Below are positions 1 to 8,319 of a DNA stretch of 60,427 bases, piece by piece. A model generated the notes under the pieces. The model was not told where the DNA came from. It did not search any database and saw nothing but the letters and a program-made list of their open reading frames with translations. This stretch comes from Oscillospiraceae bacterium (GTDB taxonomy: Bacteria; Bacillota; Clostridia; Oscillospirales; Acutalibacteraceae). A program made the position numbers and the translations under genes. Within the stretch, counting starts at the first letter, position 1. Every line of letters starts with the position of its first letter. The DNA is taken from contig SVQE01000008.1 in NCBI GenBank assembly GCA_015065505.1, positions 1 to 60,427 on the forward strand, in the 5' to 3' direction.

Positions 1-23
1 TCTCCTTTATTCTCATTATACAA

Positions 24-64
24 CAAAAAATGAAAGTGAACACTTTTTTGTGTCCACTTTCATT
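24..64 (-). terminator. Rho-independent terminator of the nitrogen operon
   Basis: A 15-bp stem with one G-U pair and an A6 loop is followed by a T tract in the minus direction. It lies about 35 bases past the purF stop and probably ends the whole minus-strand nitrogen operon. Confidence 0.85.
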
Positions 65-99
65 TTACACTTGCACAAAATGCTCTCTCTTTTTAAATT

Positions 100-1557
100 T
101 TAATCAAGAACCTGATAGTAATTTGAAAAATTACCGAGTTTTGTGTCAAATTTATTCTTACTGATTTGTTCGGGGACTTTCAGCGGGTAATTGCCTGTAA
201 AGCAGCCGTCGCAGAAGCAAACGCTTGCGCCCTCAGCGATTTTATGCGTTGCTTCCACTGACAGATAGCCGAGCGAATCTACGCCGATGACCTTTGCAAT
301 TTCCTCAACCGTATCATACTGACAGGCAATCAGGTTATCGCTGCTGTCGATATCCGTACCGAAATGACAGGGATGCCTAAAGGGCGGCGCAGACACGCGC
401 ATATGCACTTCTTTTGCGCCTGCTTCTCTGAGCAACTTCACAATTCTTGCGCAGGTGGTTCCCCTGACAATGGAATCGTCAATCATAACGACTCTTTTAC
501 CCTCAATGTTTTCCTTCATAACATTGAGTTTTATTCTTACTGCGTCCTCGCGCTGTTCCTGTGACGGCTGAATAAAACTTCTGCCGATATAGCGGTTTTT
601 GATAAAGCCTATGCCGTAAGGAATTTTACTTTCACGCGCATAGCCGAGCGCCGCGTCAAGCCCTGAATCGGGCACGCCGATTACGATATCGGCATCTACG
701 GGATGCTCTTTGGCGAGAAAAGCGCCTGCCCGTATTCTTGCGCTGTGTACCGAAGCGCCGTCAATCACGGAATCGGGACGGGCAAAATAGATATATTCAA
801 ACACGCAGATACTGCTTTTATCTTTGGCGCGGCAGTGGGTTGTAATTGATTTCATTCCCTTATCGGAAAAGACCACGATTTCACCCGGCTTTACATCACG
901 GATAAAGCCGGCGCCGACGGCATCAAGCGCGCAGGATTCACTGCTGATACAATACGCTCCTCCCTCGGTTTTGCCGATGCAAAGCGGACGAAAGCCGTTG
1001 GGGTCGCGAAAGGCTATCATTTTTGTTGCCGTCATAATCACGCAGGAATAAGCACCGCTGATTTTCTGCATCGTTTTTTCAACCGCTTCCTCCGTGCTTT
1101 TCGAACGAAGGCGCTCTGACACGATGGAGTAGGCAATCGCTTCCGTATCCGAGGTTCCGTGGAAAATACCGCCGGAAAGTTCAAAGTTCTTTCGTATTTC
1201 ATCGGCGTTAACGAGATTCCCGTTATGCGCAAGGGCGAGATTGCCCTTTATATGACGGATAACGAGCGGCTGAATATTATTGATATCCTTGCCGCCCGTA
1301 GTTGAATAACGAACGTGACCGAGCGCCATATTTCCCCTGCCGAGCGAGGCAAGCTTTTCGGAAGAAAACACATCCGGCACAAGTCCGCTTCCCTTATAAT
1401 GGCTGAACACGCCGTCGTCATTGACGGCAATACCGCACGCCTCCTGCCCTCTGTGCTGAAGCGCATAAAGGGCAAGATAAACGGAGTTTGCTACCGACGC
1501 GGTTCTGTTTTCAAAGATGCCGAACACGCCGCATTCTTCATGTAATGAGCTGAACAT
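100..1557 (-). CDS. purF: Amidophosphoribosyltransferase
   Basis: Glutamine PRPP amidotransferase, the first committed step of purine synthesis: glutamine plus PRPP gives phosphoribosylamine. The N-terminal class II amidotransferase domain has its likely nucleophile at Cys9 (HEECGVFGI), so an 8-residue propeptide must be cleaved, as in Bacillus PurF. The C-terminal PRTase domain carries the PRPP loop VVMIDDSIVRGTT. A late CFCDGC cluster fits the iron-sulfur form of the enzyme. The length of 485 aa is normal. A GGAG site precedes the ATG. It is the last gene of the operon, 9 bases after the glutamate synthase GXGXG gene. Its place here ties purine synthesis to glutamine supply. Confidence 0.95.
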   Translation of the reverse strand: MFSSLHEECGVFGIFENRTASVANSVYLALYALQHRGQEACGIAVNDDGVFSHYKGSGLVPDVFSSEKLASLGRGNMALGHVRYSTTGGKDINNIQPLVIRHIKGNLALAHNGNLVNADEIRKNFELSGGIFHGTSDTEAIAYSIVSERLRSKSTEEAVEKTMQKISGAYSCVIMTATKMIAFRDPNGFRPLCIGKTEGGAYCISSESCALDAVGAGFIRDVKPGEIVVFSDKGMKSITTHCRAKDKSSICVFEYIYFARPDSVIDGASVHSARIRAGAFLAKEHPVDADIVIGVPDSGLDAALGYARESKIPYGIGFIKNRYIGRSFIQPSQEQREDAVRIKLNVMKENIEGKRVVMIDDSIVRGTTCARIVKLLREAGAKEVHMRVSAPPFRHPCHFGTDIDSSDNLIACQYDTVEEIAKVIGVDSLGYLSVEATHKIAEGASVCFCDGCFTGNYPLKVPEQISKNKFDTKLGNFSNYYQVLD

Positions 1558-1566
1558 AAGCGCTCC

Positions 1567-2301
1567 TTAATTCGGGGTATAAAGATTTGCGTATGGTCTT
1601 GAGGTTGCGGGAACGAGCTTTTTGAACGGCTTTTCCATTATGCTTTCATAATCCTCGCCGAAGAATTTGCAGTAGTTTTTAACATATTCCGCAAGTTCCT
1701 TTTCATCCTCTTTTGTAAGACTTGAAACCTTTATATTGGGCGAGAGATTTTCCTTCGGGAAGCTGCCGCGAACAAAAATCTTTCCGCCGTGCATTCCCGA
1801 TGCACAGTGCGTTCCGAAAAGCTTGTCGCCCCTTTTAAGATGCAGACCGAGCAGAACTATTGTTCCGCCTGCCATATATTCGCCGAGGAACGAGCCTGCG
1901 TTCTCGCCGATAACAAGCACGGGCTTCATTTCTCTGAATTCCTTCATATGAATTCCGCCGCGGCACGAAACATTATCGCGGATATAAATCTGTCCGTCGC
2001 GCATTCCGTAGCCAAGCGCATCACCGGTGTGACCGTGAATTATTATTTCACCGCCGCCCATTGTATTTCCAACGGCATCCTGACCGTTTCCGTAAAGAAT
2101 AACCTTTCCGCCGTTGAGCATGCACGCCAGGTCGTTTCCTGCTGTGCCGTAAAGCTCAACGGTTTTGCCCTCATCAAGCGCACAGCCTATGTAGCGCTGA
2201 CCGTTAACATCCTTGATAACGGCTTTATTCTTTGAAATAAGCACCTGAGAAACCTCTTTGTTTATTTCCTCGTATCTTCTCAGTCCTGCCGTAATACTCA
2301 T
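1567..2301 (-). CDS. Glutamate synthase, GXGXG (GltB C-terminal) subunit
   Basis: Stand-alone version of the C-terminal beta-helix domain of the glutamate synthase large subunit, 244 aa. Repeated glycine turns of the GXGXG family are visible (GNDLACMLNGG, GNGQDAVGNTMGGG, GHTGDALGYGMRDG). In the fused enzyme this domain packs between the amidotransferase and FMN domains and is structural. Here it is a separate polypeptide, as in archaeal-type glutamate synthase. Its start overlaps the upstream oxidoreductase stop by 4 bases, which suggests translational coupling. Confidence 0.9.
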   Translation of the reverse strand: MSITAGLRRYEEINKEVSQVLISKNKAVIKDVNGQRYIGCALDEGKTVELYGTAGNDLACMLNGGKVILYGNGQDAVGNTMGGGEIIIHGHTGDALGYGMRDGQIYIRDNVSCRGGIHMKEFREMKPVLVIGENAGSFLGEYMAGGTIVLLGLHLKRGDKLFGTHCASGMHGGKIFVRGSFPKENLSPNIKVSSLTKEDEKELAEYVKNYCKFFGEDYESIMEKPFKKLVPATSRPYANLYTPN

Positions 2302-3566
2302 AATTCAGTTTCTCCTTTCAGCTTGCTCTGCCTTGTTTCCTTGCCGAATAAAAACAGCGAAGGCGTCCCTGTTATATCGCCGTCAAGCGTTGTTAAATCA
2401 GTTTGATTTTCAATAAGGCTTGTGTAGATTCCTGCGTTTTCGCTCGAATTAATCAAAACAAAGCCAACAAGCCTGTTTCCTTCAAAAATCAGGCGCTTAT
2501 ATTTATCGCCGTCCTGTTTTATAATGTCGCTGTATTGCTCGCCTGAAGCATTAATCAGTCCGCAGGTGCAGATGCGAAGTCCGTAAAAATCAATGGCGTT
2601 AACCGCATATGAACCGCCGAGCGTTTCATTTTTGCCAGCCATCTGAGCGCCTGCAATTTTTCCCTGCTGAACAGCATTAACCCAAAGGGCAATAATCTTT
2701 TTTGAGCCGTCGAGCATATCAACACAAACGGTGCAGTCGCCTGCGGAATAAATGCTTTTGTCGCTTGTCTGCATTGTTTTGGAATCAACAATAATTCCTC
2801 TGTCAACCTCGAGCCCTGCATTTTCTGCAAGTGCGGTTTCGGGACGAACGCCAACTGCGAGAATAAGCAAATCGCATTTAAGCTCTTTTCCGCTTTTTAA
2901 AACAACCGAGGTTATTTTTCTGCCGCTGCTTTTTGCCTCGGTTACAGTGTCGCCGAGGTGGAATTTAATATGCCCGTTTTCCTCAATATATTTCTTAACG
3001 CCCTTTGATGATTTAGCGTCGAGAATTGATGGAAGAATACGAGGAGACAGCTCAACAACATCAACGCTTTTGCAGATTTTTGAAAGTCCCTCAGCCGCTT
3101 TCATACCAATGAGCCCTGCGCCGATAACAACTGCTTTAGTAGAGCTGTTTGCCTTAGCCTTAACCGCCTTTGTGCTTTCAAGGTCGAGGAAGGTGAGCGC
3201 ATTTTCCTTGCCGATAACATTCTTCATCGGCGGAACAAAGGGCTTCGAGCCTGTGCAAAGACAGAGCTTATCGTATGAATGGGTTTTTCTGCCTGCCTTA
3301 ACTGTTTTTGCTTCGGGGTTAATTTCCTTAACCTCGGCATCCGTTATAATTTCAATGCCGTTTGCTTTATAATATGACGGCTTGCGAAGAAGCATATCCT
3401 TCTCACCAACAACGCCTTTAAGATAATAGCTGATTGACGGGCGAGAGTAGGGGAGATAGTGTTCTTTTGTTAAAACGGTTATTGCACCGCTTTTATCCTC
3501 TTTTCTGATTTGCTCGGCGCAGGCAAGCCCTGCCGCAGAGGCGCCTATAATTAGATATTTCATCAT
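2298..3566 (-). CDS. FAD/NAD(P)-dependent oxidoreductase, probable glutamate synthase electron-input subunit
   Basis: Two-dinucleotide-fold flavoprotein of 422 aa. It has an N-terminal FAD motif (IIGASAAGLACAEQ), a central NAD motif (AVVIGAGLIGMKAAEG) and a late FAD motif (IYSAGDCT). It resembles the pyridine nucleotide-disulfide oxidoreductase class (NirB and rubredoxin-reductase relatives) and lacks an obvious redox CxxxxC. It sits between the Fe-S subunit and the GXGXG subunit and overlaps both by 4 bases. I infer that it takes electrons from NAD(P)H to the FMN subunit through the neighbouring ferredoxin, in place of a classical GltD. Confidence 0.85.
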   Translation of the reverse strand: MMKYLIIGASAAGLACAEQIRKEDKSGAITVLTKEHYLPYSRPSISYYLKGVVGEKDMLLRKPSYYKANGIEIITDAEVKEINPEAKTVKAGRKTHSYDKLCLCTGSKPFVPPMKNVIGKENALTFLDLESTKAVKAKANSSTKAVVIGAGLIGMKAAEGLSKICKSVDVVELSPRILPSILDAKSSKGVKKYIEENGHIKFHLGDTVTEAKSSGRKITSVVLKSGKELKCDLLILAVGVRPETALAENAGLEVDRGIIVDSKTMQTSDKSIYSAGDCTVCVDMLDGSKKIIALWVNAVQQGKIAGAQMAGKNETLGGSYAVNAIDFYGLRICTCGLINASGEQYSDIIKQDGDKYKRLIFEGNRLVGFVLINSSENAGIYTSLIENQTDLTTLDGDITGTPSLFLFGKETRQSKLKGETEL

Positions 3567-4003
3567 TTTGCACCTCCCAAATCAACATAAACAAGCGCGC
3601 GGTTCGGGCAGTTTTTAACGCAGGCAGGTTCTGTTTCGCCCTGGCATAAATCGCATTTAACAGCGAATTTTCCTGTTTTAATGCAGCCGAACGGGCAAAC
3701 CGCAAGGCAGGTCATACAGCCGATGCACTTGCTCTCATCAACAGAAACAATGCCTGTTTTTGCATCCTTTTGCATTGCGCCCGTTATGCACGCTTCAACG
3801 CATTTCGGGTTTTCGCAGTGACGGCAGTTAACCGCCGCCGAAAGCATATTATCTCCGCACACCGATATTCTTGAAACGGGTGCGGGTTCTTCATATTTAT
3901 TAGCCTTAATAACATCCTTTGACTGTGAATGGGCGGTTTTGCAATAAACCTCGCAAAGACGGCAGTTAAGGCAAAGTTCTTCTTTTGCATATACTCTTTT
4001 CAT
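3563..4003 (-). CDS. 4Fe-4S ferredoxin-type subunit (HycB-like)
   Basis: Iron-sulfur protein of 146 aa with several CxxCxxC...C clusters (CLNCRLCEVYC, CRHCENPKCVEAC, CIGCMTCLAVCPFGC, CDLCQGETEPACVKNC), probably four [4Fe-4S] centres. This is the HycB/NrfC electron-relay type. It lies 11 bases downstream of the FMN subunit and overlaps the flavoprotein. The likely role is wiring between the flavoprotein and the FMN subunit of glutamate synthase. Confidence 0.88.
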   Translation of the reverse strand: MKRVYAKEELCLNCRLCEVYCKTAHSQSKDVIKANKYEEPAPVSRISVCGDNMLSAAVNCRHCENPKCVEACITGAMQKDAKTGIVSVDESKCIGCMTCLAVCPFGCIKTGKFAVKCDLCQGETEPACVKNCPNRALVYVDLGGAK

Positions 4004-4014
4004 AACCCTACCTC

Positions 4015-5520
4015 CTATTCGCCTGCGTGCTTAATTCCGAGGATTTCAAGCTCTTTTTCGGTGAGCCCGAGACCTCTGAGCATAAGCCTGTTTCCGCGAA
4101 GTGAGTCAACCGAGTTAATACCCATTCCGCCCATGATTTCTTTAATTTCGTGGTTCCATGCACGAATAAGATTTTCCACTCTTTCGTGCATAATATCCGG
4201 GTTAAGGCGCTTTATAAGCTCGGGACGCTGAGTTGCAATGCCCCAGTTGCACTTGCCCGTGTTGCAGGTCTGGCACATATGACAGCCCATTGCAATAAGC
4301 GGTGCGGAAGCGCAGTAGCAGGCGTCCGCGCCGAGCGCAATAGCCTTAACAATATCCGCAGAGCATCTGAAGGAGCCTGCCGCAACAAGCGAAACGCTTG
4401 AGCGTATTCCCTCATCGCGCAGTCTCTGGTCTGCGGCTGCAAGCGCGAGCTCAATCGGAATGCCGACATTATCCCTTATTCTTGTCGGCGCGGCACCCGT
4501 TCCGCCTCTGAAACCGTCGATAACAACAATATCCGCGCCTGCTCTTGCACAGCCCGAAGCGATTGCCGCAACATTGTGAACAGCGGCAATTTTAACCGAA
4601 ACGGGCTTTTTGTTTTCCGTTGCCTGCTTAAGCGACCAGATAAGCTGGCGCAAATCCTCGATTGAATAAATATCGTGGTGCGGAGCAGGGGAGATAGCGT
4701 CGCTGCCCTCGGGAATCATTCTTGCGTTTGAAACCTCAACATTAACCTTCTCGCCCGGCAGATGTCCGCCGATACCCGGCTTTGCACCCTGACCGATTTT
4801 TATTTCAATAAATCTTGCGCTTTCAAGATATTTTTTATGAACTCCGAAACGACCCGAAGCAACCTGAACAATGGCATAGTCGGTATAATCCTCAAGGTCG
4901 GGATGAAGTCCGCCTTCACCTGTGTTAAACAGCGTTCCGAGGTTCTTTGCCGCCATTGCAAGCGTTTTCTGAGCGTTAAGGCTGATTGAACCGAAGCTCA
5001 TAGCCGAAAACATAATCGGCGTTTCAAGAATAATCTGCGGCGGCATTTCAACAGTTGATTTGCCCTTCTTCTCAACGGTTATCTTTTCGGGCTTTCTGCC
5101 TAAAATTGTTCTGATTTCCATCGGCTCACGAAGGGGGTCAATGGATGGGTTTGTAACCTGGGAAGCGTTGAGCAGGATTTTATCCCAGTAAATCGGATAG
5201 GGCTTTGGCGTTCCCATACCTGAAAGAAGAACGCCGCCCGTTTCTGCCTGACGGCAGATTTCCTGCTGATACTGCGGAGTCCAGTTTGCATTATCCCTGT
5301 AGTCGCAAACATATTTTTCTATTCTCAGCGCGCCTGTGGGACATAAATCAACGCAGCGATGGCACGCAACGCAGGCGTTTGAATTAACAAGCACGGTTTT
5401 TTCATCATCTGCAAAGTAGTGGCATTCGTTGGAGCACTGGCGAACACAGCAGCCGCAGTTAATGCAAAGCTCCTTATCGCGCACTACCGTAAATCTTCGG
5501 GGGATAAAATTAATGCTCAT
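4015..5520 (-). CDS. Glutamate synthase FMN-binding subunit with ferredoxin domain
   Basis: Catalytic synthase half: 2-oxoglutarate plus ammonia plus electrons gives glutamate at FMN. The 501-aa protein starts with two [4Fe-4S] motifs (CINCGCCVRQC and CVACHRCVDLC). The FMN-binding TIM barrel of the GltS family follows (QGAKPGIGGHLPGEKV, GADIVVIDGFRGGTGAAP). A CHMCQTCNTGKCNWG segment near the end is the usual Fe-S site. I chose the ATG at 5520 because GGAGG lies 9 bases upstream. An in-frame extension upstream overlaps the preceding gene and has no better ribosome site. Confidence 0.93.
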   Translation of the reverse strand: MSINFIPRRFTVVRDKELCINCGCCVRQCSNECHYFADDEKTVLVNSNACVACHRCVDLCPTGALRIEKYVCDYRDNANWTPQYQQEICRQAETGGVLLSGMGTPKPYPIYWDKILLNASQVTNPSIDPLREPMEIRTILGRKPEKITVEKKGKSTVEMPPQIILETPIMFSAMSFGSISLNAQKTLAMAAKNLGTLFNTGEGGLHPDLEDYTDYAIVQVASGRFGVHKKYLESARFIEIKIGQGAKPGIGGHLPGEKVNVEVSNARMIPEGSDAISPAPHHDIYSIEDLRQLIWSLKQATENKKPVSVKIAAVHNVAAIASGCARAGADIVVIDGFRGGTGAAPTRIRDNVGIPIELALAAADQRLRDEGIRSSVSLVAAGSFRCSADIVKAIALGADACYCASAPLIAMGCHMCQTCNTGKCNWGIATQRPELIKRLNPDIMHERVENLIRAWNHEIKEIMGGMGINSVDSLRGNRLMLRGLGLTEKELEILGIKHAGE

Positions 5521-5521
5521 A

Positions 5522-6622
5522 TTATTCATCCTCCTTTTCATCAAGCTCAAGCTCAACAAATACGGGGTCCGCACCGCTTACCGACCAAACCTCATCGGGG
5601 TCGGGGCAAATAATTCTGATTGCGCTCTCTTCACTTGCAAAATACGCTCTGCTGCCCTTGGTTGCAGCAGTAAGCGAACGCAGCTTAAGTCTGTCGTTAA
5701 TTGCAAGCAAGCCCTTGTTTGAGCCGAGAATAACCGAAAACGGTCCGTTAACAAGCGCACCGCTGTATATTGCACGAAGGTTGGTAAAATATTCCTTCTT
5801 TTCGGGGTCCATTCTGTCTATTTCATCCCATTCGGGTGCGGTTAAAACATCTGCCGCAACATTTGCAGGCAGATTGTGATGACGGATAAGATGGTCGAAA
5901 AGATAGGTGATAACCTCGGTATCCGTTTGCATCGTGCATTTATATCCGAATTGCTCTATGTAGCGCCTGTTGGCGTCGTAGCTTGAAATCTCGCCGTTGT
6001 GAACTATGGACCAGTCGAGGATATTAAACGGGTGAGCGCCGCCCCACCAACCGGGTGTGTTCGTAGGAAATCTGCCGTGAGCAGTCCATAAATATGCATT
6101 GTATTGGTCGAGCATATAGAACTCGCCCACATCCTCGGGGTAACCAACCGCCTTGAAACAGCCCATATTCTTTCCCGAAGAAAAGATATATGCGCCGTCG
6201 TAGGCTGAATTAACCTTTGTAACGCACTGAACAACATATTCGCCCTCATCAAGACGCGAATTTTTCATACGAACGCGGTTAACTCTGCCGAAATAGCGCC
6301 AGATATCGGGTCCGTTTTCAATGCTCGGTATTGTTTTTGTAGGAATGCGCTCGGCAACATCAATATTGAAATGCCTGAATAAGAATTCCTCGCATTTTCT
6401 GTGCGCCTCGCTGTTTTCATAGAAAATATGAAAAGCGTAGTCATCCTTGTGCTCGGGATATATTCCATATGCCGCAAAGCCGCCGCCGAGCCCGTTTGAA
6501 CGGTCGTGCATCAGCGCGATTGATTTAATTATTTCAGAGCCGTTTATTAGCTCGCCCTTTCGGTCTATAATTGCTGCAATCGCACAGCCCGACGGGATTC
6601 GCACCTGTCCTTCTTTTAACAT
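5522..6622 (-). CDS. Glutamate synthase class II glutamine amidotransferase subunit
   Basis: Stand-alone glutaminase half of the split glutamate synthase, 366 aa. It should release ammonia from glutamine for the FMN subunit encoded one base downstream. The fold is recognisable from WTAHGRFPTNTPGWWGGAHP, HNGEISSYDANRRY and QTDTEVITYLFDHL. The nucleophile candidate is Cys13 in PSGCAIAAI, not residue 2, so either a short propeptide is removed or the start differs. Functional assignment rests on domain order with its neighbours. Confidence 0.88.
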   Translation of the reverse strand: MLKEGQVRIPSGCAIAAIIDRKGELINGSEIIKSIALMHDRSNGLGGGFAAYGIYPEHKDDYAFHIFYENSEAHRKCEEFLFRHFNIDVAERIPTKTIPSIENGPDIWRYFGRVNRVRMKNSRLDEGEYVVQCVTKVNSAYDGAYIFSSGKNMGCFKAVGYPEDVGEFYMLDQYNAYLWTAHGRFPTNTPGWWGGAHPFNILDWSIVHNGEISSYDANRRYIEQFGYKCTMQTDTEVITYLFDHLIRHHNLPANVAADVLTAPEWDEIDRMDPEKKEYFTNLRAIYSGALVNGPFSVILGSNKGLLAINDRLKLRSLTAATKGSRAYFASEESAIRIICPDPDEVWSVSGADPVFVELELDEKEDE

Positions 6623-6665
6623 AGTCTTACATCTCTCTTCCTGTTGTATTCGGTTTGTTTACCGA

Positions 6666-8249
6666 TTATTTTCCGCTTTCACCGTAGTTTGAAAGCACAC
6701 GCGCTGACGGGTCGTTAACATCGCAGCCGTCCCATTCCTTGTTGGGCATCCAGAAATCAACAATCATTTCAGCCTGCCCGGGATAATATTTCTCAAAGAT
6801 TTCGCGGTATAAAAGCGATTCCTTTGTGAAGGGCTTTGCGTGTTCGTATTTTGCGCTGAGCTCTTCGAATTGCGCGTCGGTGTATTTTGTTTGGGCATAT
6901 TCCTTGAGGTAGTCAACCATTGAATGACCAACCGCGTCTGAAAAGGCTGCCTTTTCACGCCATAGAATTGAATCGGGCAGTATGCCCATACCCTCAAAGG
7001 CGTGGCGAAGCAGATATTTGCCCTTGCCGTATTTGTTTATTTTGATTTCGGGGTCTAAATCCATAACATAGCGAACAAAATCAAGGTCGCCGAAGGGAAC
7101 TCTTGCTTCAAGCGAGTTTACCGAAATGCAGCGGTCAGCACGAAGAACATCATACATATGAAGCTCGCTGATTCGCTTTTCCGCTTCCTGCTGAAAGGCT
7201 TGAGCCGACGGGGCAAAATCGGTGTATTTATATCCGAAAAGCTCGTCTGAAATCTCGCCCGTTAAAAGCACGCGAATATCGGTTGTTTCGTGAATTGCCT
7301 TGCATATCAGATACATACCGACGCTTGCGCGGATAGTTGTTATATCATATGTTCCGAGAATGTGAATAAGCTCTTCAAGAGTTGAAATAACTTCCTCGGG
7401 TGTCATAAAAATTTCTGTGTGATGGCTGCCGATGAAATCCGCAACCTGCCTTGCATATTTAAGGTCTATGGCGTCCTCGCTCATTCCGATTGCAAAGGTT
7501 TCAATCGGCTTATCGCTCTCTGCCGCCACTATTGCGCAAACAAGCGAGGAATCAAGACCGCCCGAAAGCAGAAAGCCAACCTTCGCATCTGCAACAAGGC
7601 GTTTTTTAACTCCCTCTGTAAGCTTTGTTCGGATGTTTTTGCAGGCGGTTTCAACATCGTCCTTGCAGACGGTCTGCGCCGTTGCAATATCGCAGTAGCA
7701 GGTAAACTCGCCGTCAGCATAATAATGTCCCGGGGGAAACGGCATAATCTTTTTTGCAATTCCAACAAGGTTTTTAGCTTCGCTTGCAAAAAGAATTGCG
7801 CCTGAATCATCGTATCCGTAATACAGCGGACGAATGCCGATGGGGTCGCGCGCGGCAATATATCTGCCTGTTTTGCCGTCATATATTATGCAGACAAATT
7901 CCGCGTCGAGCCTTGCAAACATACCCAGCCCGTATTCGTTATACATCGGAAGAAGAATTTCGCAGTCGCTGTCTGACTGAAAGGTGTAGCCCTTTTGTTT
8001 TAATAATTCTCTTTCCTTTTCAAATCCGTAAAGCTCGCCGTTGCAAACAACATAGCTTCCGTCAAGCTCAAAGGGCTGCATTCCCGATGGGGTAAGCCCC
8101 ATAATTGCAAGACGGTGAAAGCCGAGAAATCCTTTTCCCGTATCAATAATTCTGCTGTCGTCGGGTCCGCGCGATTTAGTGCGGACAAAGCCTTTTTCAA
8201 ATACTTTATAATCAGCCTTTGGGCTGCAATATCCCATAATTGAACACAT
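6666..8249 (-). CDS. asnB: Asparagine synthase (glutamine-hydrolysing)
   Basis: Makes asparagine from aspartate, ATP and glutamine. The N-terminal amidotransferase domain begins MCSIMGYC, with Cys2 exposed after Met removal. The synthase domain carries the pyrophosphatase loop SGGLDSSLV. The length of 527 aa fits AsnB. The start at 8249 is chosen because GGAGG precedes it and because Cys must be residue 2. It lies between amt and the glutamate synthase genes, so asparagine production is tied to the same nitrogen signal. Confidence 0.95.
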   Translation of the reverse strand: MCSIMGYCSPKADYKVFEKGFVRTKSRGPDDSRIIDTGKGFLGFHRLAIMGLTPSGMQPFELDGSYVVCNGELYGFEKERELLKQKGYTFQSDSDCEILLPMYNEYGLGMFARLDAEFVCIIYDGKTGRYIAARDPIGIRPLYYGYDDSGAILFASEAKNLVGIAKKIMPFPPGHYYADGEFTCYCDIATAQTVCKDDVETACKNIRTKLTEGVKKRLVADAKVGFLLSGGLDSSLVCAIVAAESDKPIETFAIGMSEDAIDLKYARQVADFIGSHHTEIFMTPEEVISTLEELIHILGTYDITTIRASVGMYLICKAIHETTDIRVLLTGEISDELFGYKYTDFAPSAQAFQQEAEKRISELHMYDVLRADRCISVNSLEARVPFGDLDFVRYVMDLDPEIKINKYGKGKYLLRHAFEGMGILPDSILWREKAAFSDAVGHSMVDYLKEYAQTKYTDAQFEELSAKYEHAKPFTKESLLYREIFEKYYPGQAEMIVDFWMPNKEWDGCDVNDPSARVLSNYGESGK

Positions 8250-8278
8250 TTCTATCTCCTCCAAAATACGCACTATAT

Positions 8279-8298
8279 GGGCGGAATAAATTCCGCCC
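8279..8298 (-). other. Intercistronic hairpin between amt and asnB
   Basis: Perfect 8-bp GC-rich stem (GGGCGGAA/TTCCGCCC) with a 4-base loop in the 70-base gap. There is no T tract after it, so it is more likely an mRNA-processing or stability element than a terminator. Confidence 0.5.
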
Positions 8299-8319
8299 TG
8301 ATTATTACATTTTTATTAA

